A DNA stretch of 64,000 nucleotides from Acerihabitans sp035013185. GTDB lineage: Bacteria; Pseudomonadota; Gammaproteobacteria; Enterobacterales; Enterobacteriaceae. Positions 44,765 through 54,459 of this stretch are shown here, in pieces. Below the pieces are notes generated by a model. That model was not told the origin of the DNA and searched no databases. It saw only the letters and a list, made by a program, of their open reading frames with translations. The stretch lies in assembly GCF_035013185.1 (NCBI RefSeq), contig NZ_JAYGJO010000020.1:39413-103412 (forward strand), in the 5' to 3' direction. Each line of letters opens with the position of its first letter. Position 1 is the first letter of the stretch. Both the position numbers and the translations under genes were made by a program.

Positions 44765-47563
44765 TCAATCTTTAAGGTTCTTAAGAACAAAAATACCACA
44801 TTCTTCACCGAGTAACGAGATAGACTCTCTGATCGTTTCGGCATCTACTTTTTCAGGCTCGACGCCGTTAAGGTATGACGTGCTATTCAAAAGTCGTTGG
44901 TATTCATTTTCAACATCATCCTTAATTTCACGGATCTGACGGGCGGTAGGTTTATCCCCACGACTGAAAATTGACATCAGCTGAGCGTGATACATCGCAG
45001 ACATTACAGAGCGATTTTCACTATCTAGCTTATTTAAACCAAACTGAAGCGGACTATTCTCGTTTTCAGTGGAACTGCTGCCAAAATCAAAATAAACCTT
45101 CATATGCTGGTTAAAACCTGCCACTTGTGCAGGTGACAGGTTTTTTAAGTATCGGTCATATGCATTACTATCTCGCAAAAGAGTTATATCATCTTCACTA
45201 TCATTTTCTTTTTCAACAGGTTGAGAATTAACCAGTGGTAAAATCTCGGGTGCGGCATTGATACGCAGGCCTGCATTATTAAGGTTTTCACCTTCATTTA
45301 GCGTCATATGCTGAGCCAGATCTAAAAGCTCTTCGGTGATGCTGTTATCTGCCACTGCTGAGAAAACCAGTTCTGCTTCTAGTAATTCAATCTCACTAAG
45401 TGATTTAGCTTCTGTAGACAGTAAAATCTCATCATCGCCTGAATCATCGGAATAAGTTGATGGAGTGCTACCTTCTTCACTATTAACTACAGTCTTTTGT
45501 CTGACCGTTGACAGCTTGAAGGGTTTAGCTTCACCGTCAGCAAGTTTGCAGTAATACCCGAGTAATGCCCGAGTGAGGTCATTAGGTGTGAGACATGCCG
45601 AACTGCTCTTCAAAGAAATGGAATCGTTAAATTTGATGATCGCTGAAAAGTCATCAAGGACAGGTGATGATTCGATGAACTTATTCAACATTTCCGACAA
45701 CTGATTTTTAGCGATCAAATTAATAAATGTTTCGAGCTGAAGCTTGGTTTCAGGTAACTCATGAGGTTCAGGGGGCTCTACCGGCACCATATCATTGATG
45801 CGCATTTCCTTGGGTGTTTCAGAAGCTGTGTAAAATCCCATTCCCCTGATAACCCTTACGCCTCCAGTTTCACCGCCCTTTTCCTTTTTCCCGATGATGA
45901 ATGTGAACTCGCCATTTTCCTGAGCAGCAAAATCGTCGTAGTGAATACGCTGCTTATTGGAAAAACTGACTGAACCCGGAGTGGCAAAGCGCTCACCCAT
46001 TGTACCCATAACGCGATCATATCCAGATACCTCTGCCTGTGTGGCAGTACTCGCAGCCCCAACAATGCGTTTCCATGTCTCGGATTCTTCGCCTGATGTC
46101 AATTTTCCGATTGCACGAACGTTGGTGTTCTCCCATGTTGCGTCAGCTTCTTCGGCGCTGGATTTCTTCAGTGAAGAAAAATCCTGAGCCGCAAAGGTAA
46201 TTGAAAAACCGATACTACGTGCCTGTGCCGGTGCAACAGCAAAACCGGCCACAGCATAGTAACCATATTCATCTAGGATGGTGTAGAAAGGGTAATCCGA
46301 GTTAGTTGGGCGACTCTCGATAATCTCGCGCACCACACCTTCAACCCTGTTACCAAGGCATCCAGCCATCATTTGTTTGATTGCACCCACAATCATTTTA
46401 CCTAGCATTTTCATGCTGTCAGGCGCACGTTCTAATGCTGGAAGAAGCGCGACCAGGCATCGTCGATTCACTACGACATCATAAAAATCTACATCACCGA
46501 TTTTAACTTTGAAAATATGACCATAGTTGAATGTTAAATCATTAAATATACGTAAAAGTTGCATGGTAATGAAACCATGTTGTTCAAGCGTCTTTGTTTC
46601 CTGTTTTTTTCTTTTTGAATCCTGATAACCCGGAAGAGTTTTTAGATATGAACGTAGTGGCGCAACGATGAAATCAAAATTGTCACCATATCTTCCGTTG
46701 TGTTCGAAAACCAGTTCTTCCAGGACATGCAACTCGAAATAGTTTAAATATGATTCTGGGGATAATGTAATAAATCCTTTATCTCTCATGTATACTAGAG
46801 GTCGTGTAATTGCAGAAACGAAGGATATTGCCCTCCCTTTCCACATATCTCCCCCACCGCCAGAATCATCCATGAGAGAAACGATAAGTTCAATGAGCAT
46901 ACCTGATGATGTATTCCCCATCATATTCATTGTGTTGGTAATTTTATCGGTTTGCTTATCGACTAGATCACGGCCTGACATTATGAAGTTGATAATAAGG
47001 CCATCGGCCTCACGTCCAAAAAGTCTGAGTAAACGGAATACCTGGCTTTGTAGTTTAGGATCACCCTTTCCGTCTACGTAGATAAATCCGGTATTTTGAA
47101 CGAGAGCATTTGCAACAAGACCAAGAAGAAATTCCGTTTTACCAGAACCAGTAGTCCCTAATACAAGATGGTGTGTGCGGCTGTCAGAGTTATCTTCATA
47201 AACGGGTAATTCAGATTCAATGTCGTTGCCAAGATAGATAATACCTTCACCTTTTTTTTCCCCTTTTTTGGAACCGTCGAGAAACTCTGCACCTCTCGGA
47301 ACCCTGTAGGGAAAATCGAAGTGCATTTTAGAAAAACACAGATTATTCCTGATGAACCCAAAAAATAATAAAAGGATAAGTTCACCCATGAACGGCATAA
47401 ATGAGAATATAACCATTAGTATAGGTATAGCGATGCAATAAAAAACTAACCCATCAGGAGAACCCTTAGAGTCACGATATTTTTGTAGCAGAGTTCTGGT
47501 GTCCTTTTTTAAGCTAGAACTCTTTAACTCATTTTCTTTCGATACACCTTTATATTGAACCAT
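44765..47563 (-). CDS. trbC: DotL/IcmO/TrbC-like type IV coupling protein
   Basis: A 932-residue ATPase. Two membrane segments lie near 40-72. Walker A is GTTGSGKT (136-143), followed by FIYVDGKGDPK, which is characteristic of DotL/TrbC. Walker B is YTILDEYGYY, and ITFAAQDFSSL is the sensor-like segment. The C-terminal ~300 residues are acidic and variable, like the DotL tail that binds adaptor proteins. It should bring the relaxosome to the channel. R64 TrbC is about 760 residues, so this copy is longer. Confidence 0.92.
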   Translation of the reverse strand: MVQYKGVSKENELKSSSLKKDTRTLLQKYRDSKGSPDGLVFYCIAIPILMVIFSFMPFMGELILLLFFGFIRNNLCFSKMHFDFPYRVPRGAEFLDGSKKGEKKGEGIIYLGNDIESELPVYEDNSDSRTHHLVLGTTGSGKTEFLLGLVANALVQNTGFIYVDGKGDPKLQSQVFRLLRLFGREADGLIINFIMSGRDLVDKQTDKITNTMNMMGNTSSGMLIELIVSLMDDSGGGGDMWKGRAISFVSAITRPLVYMRDKGFITLSPESYLNYFELHVLEELVFEHNGRYGDNFDFIVAPLRSYLKTLPGYQDSKRKKQETKTLEQHGFITMQLLRIFNDLTFNYGHIFKVKIGDVDFYDVVVNRRCLVALLPALERAPDSMKMLGKMIVGAIKQMMAGCLGNRVEGVVREIIESRPTNSDYPFYTILDEYGYYAVAGFAVAPAQARSIGFSITFAAQDFSSLKKSSAEEADATWENTNVRAIGKLTSGEESETWKRIVGAASTATQAEVSGYDRVMGTMGERFATPGSVSFSNKQRIHYDDFAAQENGEFTFIIGKKEKGGETGGVRVIRGMGFYTASETPKEMRINDMVPVEPPEPHELPETKLQLETFINLIAKNQLSEMLNKFIESSPVLDDFSAIIKFNDSISLKSSSACLTPNDLTRALLGYYCKLADGEAKPFKLSTVRQKTVVNSEEGSTPSTYSDDSGDDEILLSTEAKSLSEIELLEAELVFSAVADNSITEELLDLAQHMTLNEGENLNNAGLRINAAPEILPLVNSQPVEKENDSEDDITLLRDSNAYDRYLKNLSPAQVAGFNQHMKVYFDFGSSSTENENSPLQFGLNKLDSENRSVMSAMYHAQLMSIFSRGDKPTARQIREIKDDVENEYQRLLNSTSYLNGVEPEKVDAETIRESISLLGEECGIFVLKNLKD

Positions 47564-47598
47564 GTTGATCTCGAAAATTTAATGGCAAAATAGAATTA

Positions 47599-50500
47599 TT
47601 AAATTTGCTGTAAATACTCATTAATTAATTTACTGGCGAGTCTTTCAGATGCCTGTTCAATCATCTCATCATCATCAAACTCAGTTTCTAAAGCTGTATT
47701 CATCGACATCATTCGGTCAATTGCGTCAACGGCGCTACCGCTTGGGAACTTTTGAGAAAGTAATTTAATTGCATCTTTTTTTGGCATTTTATCGAAGAGC
47801 AATGTGCGTAGCTTTCTGTCTTTAGCTGTACTGTTCAGTCGCCATAAACGCCTTGCCCCCATGGTTTGGGTAAATAGCTGGTAGTGTTTACCTTTTTTCG
47901 TCGACAAATAGGCTAAGAACGTAACACCAGTAGACGATGGCCCGGTGCAATGTGAGACCAACGCACTCTCTGCTACGGGAGAAAGACCGATTTTTTGACG
48001 AATATACTGTCGGGTTTCTTCTGTACCGGAATCAAGAAACATCATACTTGACGCAAATTCTGTCAAAGCACCAAAGTCTTCAGCTGACTGCGAACCAATG
48101 ACCATCTCCATAAGCCATTTGCGATTTTCACGAGCAAAAGTTGTAATAAGGTTCGTAATATTTTCGCCGCCGCCAGTATTATGATATTCGTCAATTCCCA
48201 GAATTTTAAAATGATCAATTAATTCATTTATTAGCTTTGTATAATATCTAAGGTAAGGCTGACGAATATGCTTTAAGTCTTCACGAGATAATGCAATTTT
48301 TTTCATAAATGACTGAATGGCAATCATATACATCAATGATGTACGATGCATTTCAGAAGGACTTTTCCCTTTGACAACAACATCCTGTAAATCGAGGGAA
48401 ACAATGCGTGAGCTACCAATATCGAATTGTGTTGAACCGTTGAACATAGGGTATGAATCAATAGCAGCAAGTAAACCAAATTTCAACGCTGCAACAAGTG
48501 TATTGTCATTTTCAGTTTTAATGTCGCCGTATGCATTTTTAATATTGGAATCATTGAACAACATTTGAAAGTCGCTGAGGCGAGGTACAGCCTCACGCTG
48601 AACCATTTCGGCAGCGTGTATTTCCCCTTTTTCAAAGAGACGGTCTACTAAATCATAATATGCTGTTTCGTTTGAAATGGCATCTATACCGTTTCTTTTT
48701 AATGCTTTATCAACATCCGGCTGTCTTCCGTATGAATATAAATTAGGCTGACCACCTTCTCCTGTATCTTTTTTGGTATAAACCATTTCAACAAGAGATG
48801 TGACGAAGCTTGTCATACCCTCATAAGGTTTGCCAGCTCGCTCAATGGGCGTCACTAGCTGTGTGATAAAATTAACAATAGCAGCTTTGATATGAGGTAG
48901 TGGTTTACGCCCCCCCAGATGGATATCACAAATGTTAATGCAATATTCAGATGAGTTCTGCAAGCGACGATACATTGCTAGATATTTTTTATCTTCTGGC
49001 AACCCATCGCGAATAGCATCAACACAGCCTTCAGAGCTGATACCTATATCAATTAGCAAGAGCCAGGGTAAATTGGTGATCCCCGGCATCATACAGGCAT
49101 CAAGATAATAGCTATTCATTGCAACCGACTTACCAAAGCCTGGTCGTCCTGAGTAAAGCTTTAGCCAGGTTGTCTGTAAGTCAGAAAAAGATTCCCATGG
49201 CATAAACTTCCCATCCAATGACCGGCACAAAGTAGTCATTCGCGAGAATGGTGATGCAGGACGACTAAGCGGCATAAGCGCTAAAGCCTCTTCCAGCGGT
49301 GCGGGTGCCGGTGTACCCAAATGGTTTGTAGTAAGCGCGAGAACATTGCTTTGGAATGATTCAAGAGCGTTGCCAGAGCGGTCGTAAACAGTGCTGTTTC
49401 CCCACGTCTCCATGGCTTTCCATAGTTTTTGTTTGCGTAATAACAGTTCTTTGATATTGGCTCCATCAGTCCACGTCATGGCACCAAAACGGATTTTGAC
49501 TATCTGTCCACTGTCGCGCTGCATCTCACGCAGAGCGTCTCGTGCGGCGTTTATGTTCTTGTTCTCGGTATTCGTTATTGCAAGTATGCCAGTAAAAATC
49601 TGCTTCCATTGAAAGACAGACATTCCATCTGATTCAATCATGCATGAAAATGAAAACGGCAAAGAACATCGTCGACCATTTTGCCTGGTTTCCGAGTTAT
49701 TTAGGTCGTTAAATAGCTTCTGAAAGGACAGGTTTTTGGTATCAGATGGGGGGAGTTTCAGAAGTAATGGTGCAAAATAACGATCGCCGACTTTAACAAT
49801 AGTGCTGTCATTTAGCGGTGAATTGACATCTGATTTATCACTTCCCCTTTTCCCGATTTGCGCACCAGACACCATAATCTGATCGGGTAAAGGCGGATGC
49901 ATAATCTCAGACATGTCATCGTCTGCTGTGTTGTCTTTCCAGCGCACAGGAATAGGAATTGCTTTGCCTGTATTACGGTCATAATGTGGAATTGATGGAG
50001 TCCAGTTTTCACCCGTTATGTCAGGATATACTTTACGTTTGATCTCCCTGAGACTTTCTGACACATCCAGCTTATCGGCTGAGCAACCAAATTCACGCGA
50101 GTTGAGACGATTTATAATCGTATCAACAAATGTTTTATGTCTATCCGTTAAAAATGAAATTGGCCTCAAAATATTCTGTGCATGAGAAGTCGCTTTCCAG
50201 TTAACCTCTTCCTTAAGATTTAACCTCTCGCTTGTGGAAAGATTAAGCTCAATGCCACTGAGCAGTGCTGGTCTTGACCAGAAAGCGATATACGATTCTT
50301 CCAGGTTAATGTAACGAGCATTAACTTCAACACTTTCATCAATGAGGTCTTCAAGATCCAATTTAAGTCTACGTACAGTAAGACGTTGAGCCTGAACTTG
50401 CTGGTTTAGAAACTCAGTAGATTCAATGTCTTTATAAAAAATAAACTGAGCTTGATGGCCTCTGTTATTAAAGAAAACAGAAAATTCTTTTGATAAAAGT

Positions 50501-50694
50501 TTTATAAATTCAGCATATTCACTTCGCCCCAAAACACTTGATTTTCCATTGAAGCGAACAATTGATACTAAAGAGCCATCAAGAGCAACAATTGAATAAT
50601 TGTCATCCACCGTTTCCAGTTCACAATAATCTCTTATATCTGTTTTTAAAGCAGATAAAACCTGCATTATTACTGCTGATAATTTACCGGCCAT
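47599..50694 (-). CDS. traU: DotO/IcmB/TraU-like VirB4-type ATPase
   Basis: A 1031-residue ATPase. Walker A is GRPGFGKS near 513-520, Walker B is LGIDEYHN near 835, with GSQSAEDFG as a downstream sensor-like motif. This two-lobed large VirB4 relative is typical of Dot/Icm systems. R64 TraU is about 1014 residues. GAGAGGATAAC precedes the ATG. It ends about 35 bases before trbC. Confidence 0.93.
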   Translation of the reverse strand: MAGKLSAVIMQVLSALKTDIRDYCELETVDDNYSIVALDGSLVSIVRFNGKSSVLGRSEYAEFIKLLSKEFSVFFNNRGHQAQFIFYKDIESTEFLNQQVQAQRLTVRRLKLDLEDLIDESVEVNARYINLEESYIAFWSRPALLSGIELNLSTSERLNLKEEVNWKATSHAQNILRPISFLTDRHKTFVDTIINRLNSREFGCSADKLDVSESLREIKRKVYPDITGENWTPSIPHYDRNTGKAIPIPVRWKDNTADDDMSEIMHPPLPDQIMVSGAQIGKRGSDKSDVNSPLNDSTIVKVGDRYFAPLLLKLPPSDTKNLSFQKLFNDLNNSETRQNGRRCSLPFSFSCMIESDGMSVFQWKQIFTGILAITNTENKNINAARDALREMQRDSGQIVKIRFGAMTWTDGANIKELLLRKQKLWKAMETWGNSTVYDRSGNALESFQSNVLALTTNHLGTPAPAPLEEALALMPLSRPASPFSRMTTLCRSLDGKFMPWESFSDLQTTWLKLYSGRPGFGKSVAMNSYYLDACMMPGITNLPWLLLIDIGISSEGCVDAIRDGLPEDKKYLAMYRRLQNSSEYCINICDIHLGGRKPLPHIKAAIVNFITQLVTPIERAGKPYEGMTSFVTSLVEMVYTKKDTGEGGQPNLYSYGRQPDVDKALKRNGIDAISNETAYYDLVDRLFEKGEIHAAEMVQREAVPRLSDFQMLFNDSNIKNAYGDIKTENDNTLVAALKFGLLAAIDSYPMFNGSTQFDIGSSRIVSLDLQDVVVKGKSPSEMHRTSLMYMIAIQSFMKKIALSREDLKHIRQPYLRYYTKLINELIDHFKILGIDEYHNTGGGENITNLITTFARENRKWLMEMVIGSQSAEDFGALTEFASSMMFLDSGTEETRQYIRQKIGLSPVAESALVSHCTGPSSTGVTFLAYLSTKKGKHYQLFTQTMGARRLWRLNSTAKDRKLRTLLFDKMPKKDAIKLLSQKFPSGSAVDAIDRMMSMNTALETEFDDDEMIEQASERLASKLINEYLQQI

Positions 50695-50695
50695 G

Positions 50696-50878
50696 TTATC
50701 CTCTCGCAGGTTTTCGGGATTTTATTGTGCTAACTAATTCGTTTATTTTGGCTGCCTTATCTTGATCTGAAAAATTATTTGCAATGATAATCTTATCCAT
50801 GACAATAATGTCAGAACTGACACCTTCACTACGAATAAAAGCTTCGATATTAAACAAGGCTTTATCGGTGTCACTCAT
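50696..50878 (-). CDS. Small protein in the tra operon
   Basis: A 60-residue protein starting MSDTDKALFNIEAFIR. It overlaps the upstream gene by ATGA and ends one base before the traU ATG, so it is in a coupled operon. Soluble, helical. In R64 small genes (such as traS, 58 residues) occur in a similar part of the cluster, but I cannot align it by eye. Confidence 0.65.
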   Translation of the reverse strand: MSDTDKALFNIEAFIRSEGVSSDIIVMDKIIIANNFSDQDKAAKINELVSTIKSRKPARG

Positions 50879-52065
50879 TTATTGCCTCTTTTGTTTTCTT
50901 GAAATTTAGCTGTAGGCGGCATCAAACCATTTTTCACTGATTTGCCAAGATAATGAGTTAAAGCACCTTCAGGGTAAGAGAGAATAACCATTCCAGTGCC
51001 ATACATACTTATATTGCAACCATCGGCGCTTAACCGTTGAGCATGACGAAACATGATCATGCGGTCAGCTGATCTGAGCCATGCAGCCGCAGCGGTATAA
51101 TGCTTTGTAGATGCATCATTACCCCGTTTTACTTTTGTTGTTAAAGAAGTCCACATCAATTCTGCTACAAGCCCACAGGTATATGACAGTTCGTCATACA
51201 TGCCTGAAGGTAGCATTCCATGTTGCTTAAGGACGCAGCCGGGGTTGCGGTTAATCAGGATATCTTTAACTTCGATATCGCAAAACTCGCGCAATACACA
51301 CCATTCAACATCTGTCATCCATTCACGCGGAACCTGTGATCCAGCTCCCCAGCTCAGTATCTCTGCAATGTCAGGATTGATATTGTTGAGTGAGAAGCGA
51401 AGTAAAAAAGGCGTGTCGATGTTTTCAAGCCAAGTATCAGTTTTGGTATTGGGAATGCGAACGCCCTGTTCCCAGCCAACGTCGAGAGGTACCTTTGTAG
51501 CGAGTACTTCACGGGCATGTTTCAGTCTGTTAGGTTTGACGGTCATTGATGCATTGGTTGCGCTTCGGGCGAAGCTGCTCACCACTGCAACAAGAGAATG
51601 CTGAACCAAGGGTGCAAAGTGCATATACCATGCATCAGGAAGATTGCTGACAGGAGCATTAAATACCTTTGCAAAATCAGCATTGAGTGTCTGAGAATGA
51701 GGCATTACACCGAATGTCTGCTGAGCACGATCTACAACACTTTGTACTACCATAGACATCTGTTCAGCGACTATCTTGGTAGTAACATGACTTTCGTCAA
51801 GGCCAAGCTCTTGCTGAATTTGTGTAAACTTTGTTCTAAGCCAAGTTTCACTACGGATATTTGGCATACTGAATAATTTCAATGTCTTGAAAATATTAGC
51901 ATCGAGATTTGTCAGCCAGATAACATCGGTTCGTAGGTCGTGAAGACTTTTCAGGCGTTTGGCTTCTTGGCCCGAAACGCTTGCCCAAAGAGCATCAAGA
52001 TTTTTAATGTCTCTCTTGCGGTCAATGCTTTCGGGAAGATCGAAAATAGCTACACCACAAATCAT
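50875..52065 (-). CDS. Unassigned tra-operon protein
   Basis: A 396-residue soluble protein starting MICGVAIFDLPESIDRKRDI, overlapping the traT-like gene by 4 bases upstream and the 60-residue gene by 4 bases downstream. No signal peptide or clear membrane segment. Repeated hydrophobic helices are present (HSLVAVVSSFARSATNAS, LVAELMWTSLTTKV). It lies in the position between DotN/TraT and DotO/TraU. It might serve as a cytoplasmic component or adaptor of the coupling complex; DotM/TrbA is not a convincing match because the N-terminal membrane segments are absent. Confidence 0.72.
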   Translation of the reverse strand: MICGVAIFDLPESIDRKRDIKNLDALWASVSGQEAKRLKSLHDLRTDVIWLTNLDANIFKTLKLFSMPNIRSETWLRTKFTQIQQELGLDESHVTTKIVAEQMSMVVQSVVDRAQQTFGVMPHSQTLNADFAKVFNAPVSNLPDAWYMHFAPLVQHSLVAVVSSFARSATNASMTVKPNRLKHAREVLATKVPLDVGWEQGVRIPNTKTDTWLENIDTPFLLRFSLNNINPDIAEILSWGAGSQVPREWMTDVEWCVLREFCDIEVKDILINRNPGCVLKQHGMLPSGMYDELSYTCGLVAELMWTSLTTKVKRGNDASTKHYTAAAAWLRSADRMIMFRHAQRLSADGCNISMYGTGMVILSYPEGALTHYLGKSVKNGLMPPTAKFQENKRGNK

Positions 52066-52757
52066 AGGTTTTTACCATTGCTGATTAGAGAGTTATAAAT
52101 ATCGAAATAATTATCTATTTTATTATTTTCGGAACCTAATGCGATGAAATATTCTTCCAGTTGCTTAGATTTAAAAGCATTTATTGTTGGCACAAGCACA
52201 AAACCGCTCAGTATTCTGTCTTTTTTATTGAAGTCATCGTCAGAACAAAGTGAAAGGTACTGAGCAAAAACCATGGGCTGGCTGATATCTAATTTATTTT
52301 TGTCACCATGGTAAAAGACCTTTTTTAGGGTGTCGCCTCCGCGCTCCTGAAAAATACTATATAACCCCTGTAGCTTATTTATATAAGGAGAGATGTCATC
52401 CATTTTTCGTAATTGCATAAAAATGACACGACAAAGAGAATTAATATCAGTCTGTTTTAATTCAGGTATGTATGCAATAAATCCCGATCCGCGTAGCGCT
52501 GTCATGCCTAGATGATAAACCTGATGACATAGTCCGCAAATTGTTTCTAGATTGGATTCATCCTGATTACTATGATCATCATCAATGTGGTGTACTTCCT
52601 GATAATAATTGAATTTAAATCCACAGTGGCTACAGGTATATTTATCTCTCATAAGAATTTTTTCACGCACAGCCTTATATTTTTCATCATGCAGAATGGT
52701 GTGCTCATCATCCTGACGCCATACTTTCCGCTTAACACTTAAAACCGGCTGTTTCAT
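52062..52757 (-). CDS. traT: DotN/IcmJ/TraT-like protein with intact HNH motif
   Basis: A 231-residue protein starting MKQPVLSVKRKVWRQDDEHT. It has an HNH fold: two zinc-binding pairs (CSHC near 48, CGLC near 77) bracket EVHHIDDDHSNQDESNLET, giving the His-His, Asn and final His pattern. DotN/IcmJ of the Legionella coupling complex has this fold. The C-terminal ~140 residues are helical. I chose the ATG at 52757 (AAGAG upstream) because an earlier ATG lies inside a hairpin. It overlaps the next gene by 4 bases. Confidence 0.8.
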   Translation of the reverse strand: MKQPVLSVKRKVWRQDDEHTILHDEKYKAVREKILMRDKYTCSHCGFKFNYYQEVHHIDDDHSNQDESNLETICGLCHQVYHLGMTALRGSGFIAYIPELKQTDINSLCRVIFMQLRKMDDISPYINKLQGLYSIFQERGGDTLKKVFYHGDKNKLDISQPMVFAQYLSLCSDDDFNKKDRILSGFVLVPTINAFKSKQLEEYFIALGSENNKIDNYFDIYNSLISNGKNL

Positions 52758-52775
52758 AAAAATGCTCTTATCAAA

Positions 52776-52795
52776 GGGCAGCATTGCTGCTGCCC
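52776..52795. terminator. Hairpin between traR and traT (possible attenuator)
   Basis: A perfect 8-bp stem (GGGCAGCA / TGCTGCCC) with a 4-base loop, followed on the minus strand by TTTGATAAG. It lies just after the traR stop and contains an ATG of a possible longer traT start. It may reduce transcription or block that start. Confidence 0.5.
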
Positions 52796-52802
52796 AGGAA
52801 TA

Positions 52803-53174
52803 TTAAATAATTGAATTTTTTACTAACCCTGCAATTGTAGAGACAACAAATAATGCACCTCCACATAACAGAGCAATAACTCCCGGAACAGCTGATTCTC
52901 GCCCTTCTGATTTACCCGCTTTATGGAAGCGATTGAGCGCCCATCCAACCAGTAAGAGTCCAAATAATGCAAAAATCAAACAAACTAATGTTGCACCAAT
53001 GCCAATGTTTTGATCCTGCCGATCTGCAAAATCTGAAAAACTTTTGCCACCAGAAGCATCAGAAGTGAGATCCATTTTATCAATTGCCTTTGAGGCAGTT
53101 GAATAGATGAAAATACTTGATGAAAGAATTGTCTTGTTTAAAAAATTATTCAAACTAGGAATAGATAATTTCAT
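52803..53174 (-). CDS. traR: IcmD/TraR-like small membrane protein
   Basis: A 123-residue protein starting MKLSIPSLNNFLNKT with AAGAGG seven bases upstream. Two membrane segments (IGATLVCLIFALFGLLLVGW and VPGVIALLCGGALFVVSTIAG) fit IcmD/TraR, an inner-membrane T4SS component (R64 TraR is about 134 residues). It lies between traQ and traT as in R64. Confidence 0.78.
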   Translation of the reverse strand: MKLSIPSLNNFLNKTILSSSIFIYSTASKAIDKMDLTSDASGGKSFSDFADRQDQNIGIGATLVCLIFALFGLLLVGWALNRFHKAGKSEGRESAVPGVIALLCGGALFVVSTIAGLVKNSII

Positions 53175-53210
53175 GATTAAACCTCTTAAGAATTTCAAAT
53201 ATATATTAAA

Positions 53211-53792
53211 TTAACTCCATGGGGTAAACAATGCTATTACATTAAAACCTACCCAGTTATTTACAGAATCAGAGAACCATTTAAAATTCCAGGCAAGAAT
53301 GGCACCTATTCCCCACAAGGCCACTTTCGACAAGCCAGCATTTTGCTGACCATTGCCTCTGGCATTAAGAGTTAATAAACAACGAAAGAAAGCACAAGCA
53401 CCTACTGCTTGCATAATGGATAATAAAGCTAGTGTGGCAAGCTGTGCCTGCTCTTCCATAGAACTACCCCCGGCTGAATATGATAATGCGCGGGAGTTAA
53501 CGTAGTCTCCAGTAATTGAACGACTCATGATGCCTACTAACTGAAGAGTTGCAAAAGACATAAAAAGTCCACCAACAAAGAGTTTGGTAGATGCCCCCAT
53601 GTTTGTGGCTGTCCTGCTACCTGCAAAATGTTTTTCAGTACCAGGTGAATTCGCGAGCCAGAAATCAAGAAGAGAAGTTCCAATAAAAAAAAGTCCGGTC
53701 AATCCAGCTGTACCTTGTACCAGCATGATAAATTGAGGAATAATTTTCCCAATATTTATGACCATAAGCATCAAGTCAGGTGTATTGTTCAT
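53211..53792 (-). CDS. traQ: DotE/IcmC/TraQ-like membrane protein
   Basis: A 193-residue polytopic protein with about four membrane segments (IIPQFIMLVQGTAGLTGLFF, KLFVGGLFMSFATLQLVG, LATLALLSIMQAVGACAFF, LWGIGAILAWNF). Size, topology and place between traP and traR match DotE/TraQ (R64 TraQ about 176). It begins 7 bases after the traP stop. Confidence 0.8.
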   Translation of the reverse strand: MNNTPDLMLMVINIGKIIPQFIMLVQGTAGLTGLFFIGTSLLDFWLANSPGTEKHFAGSRTATNMGASTKLFVGGLFMSFATLQLVGIMSRSITGDYVNSRALSYSAGGSSMEEQAQLATLALLSIMQAVGACAFFRCLLTLNARGNGQQNAGLSKVALWGIGAILAWNFKWFSDSVNNWVGFNVIALFTPWS

Positions 53793-53799
53793 TGAGTGA

Positions 53800-54450
53800 T
53801 CACTTTAATGTAATTGTGTGTTTGTCAGCATCAATATCTACAATTTGAAGCTGAGAGCCTTTCTTTCTTCCTGAGATAAAGTCACCATTCGTCACCGATC
53901 GATCTTTCCCATTGTCAGAAATCCATGCTCGGTCACCAACAATAGATATAATCGATAATCCATTTAACGGAATTTTTTGTTCAAGAACTGCTTGTTGGCT
54001 AACCTGATTTTTTTGTAATTTATCAAGATGAATGACGTTTATTTGTCTATTTTTTGTTGTTTCTATCGAAAGTAATCTTTCAAGGGCAGATATTCGCCCG
54101 TCTAATGTATCAATCCGTGCCATCATTAATTTATTATTGCGGTCAGTGATAGCAACGATCTGATTTACGGTGTTCTTAAGCTGTTCGTTTTCATGTCGAG
54201 CAGTGCTAAGTTGCTGATCTCGTGCTGCAAGTTGCGATTCAACAATATCCTTTGTCATCCTCTCAGTATCAGCCTTTTGCTGCTGTTGGTTTTCGGAATG
54301 GCTTTGATGCGTATCCTCCAGACTAATAGGTAGTTCACTTTGTTTTTTAGAGATAAATTTAAAAATGACGATAGTGATTATCAGAAAAAAAACCAGCGAT
54401 CCAAAGGTGATACCTACAATTGCTCCAAAAGATAATTTATTTTTTTTCAT
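53800..54450 (-). CDS. traP: TraP/IcmG-like bitopic protein
   Basis: A 216-residue protein with one membrane segment near 10-32 (AIVGITFGSLVFFLIITIVI). A long coiled coil (about 65-130) is followed by a small C-terminal beta domain (LNGLSIISIVGDRAWISDNG). This matches TraP of R64 (about 235), related to DotF/IcmG. It follows dotG/traO by 10 bases. Confidence 0.8.
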   Translation of the reverse strand: MKKNKLSFGAIVGITFGSLVFFLIITIVIFKFISKKQSELPISLEDTHQSHSENQQQQKADTERMTKDIVESQLAARDQQLSTARHENEQLKNTVNQIVAITDRNNKLMMARIDTLDGRISALERLLSIETTKNRQINVIHLDKLQKNQVSQQAVLEQKIPLNGLSIISIVGDRAWISDNGKDRSVTNGDFISGRKKGSQLQIVDIDADKHTITLK

Positions 54451-54459
54451 CTTTATGCC

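Noticed and set aside
50875..52065. DotM/TrbA
   Set aside because: Size is near that of DotM, but the N-terminal membrane segments are absent and the motifs do not match by eye.
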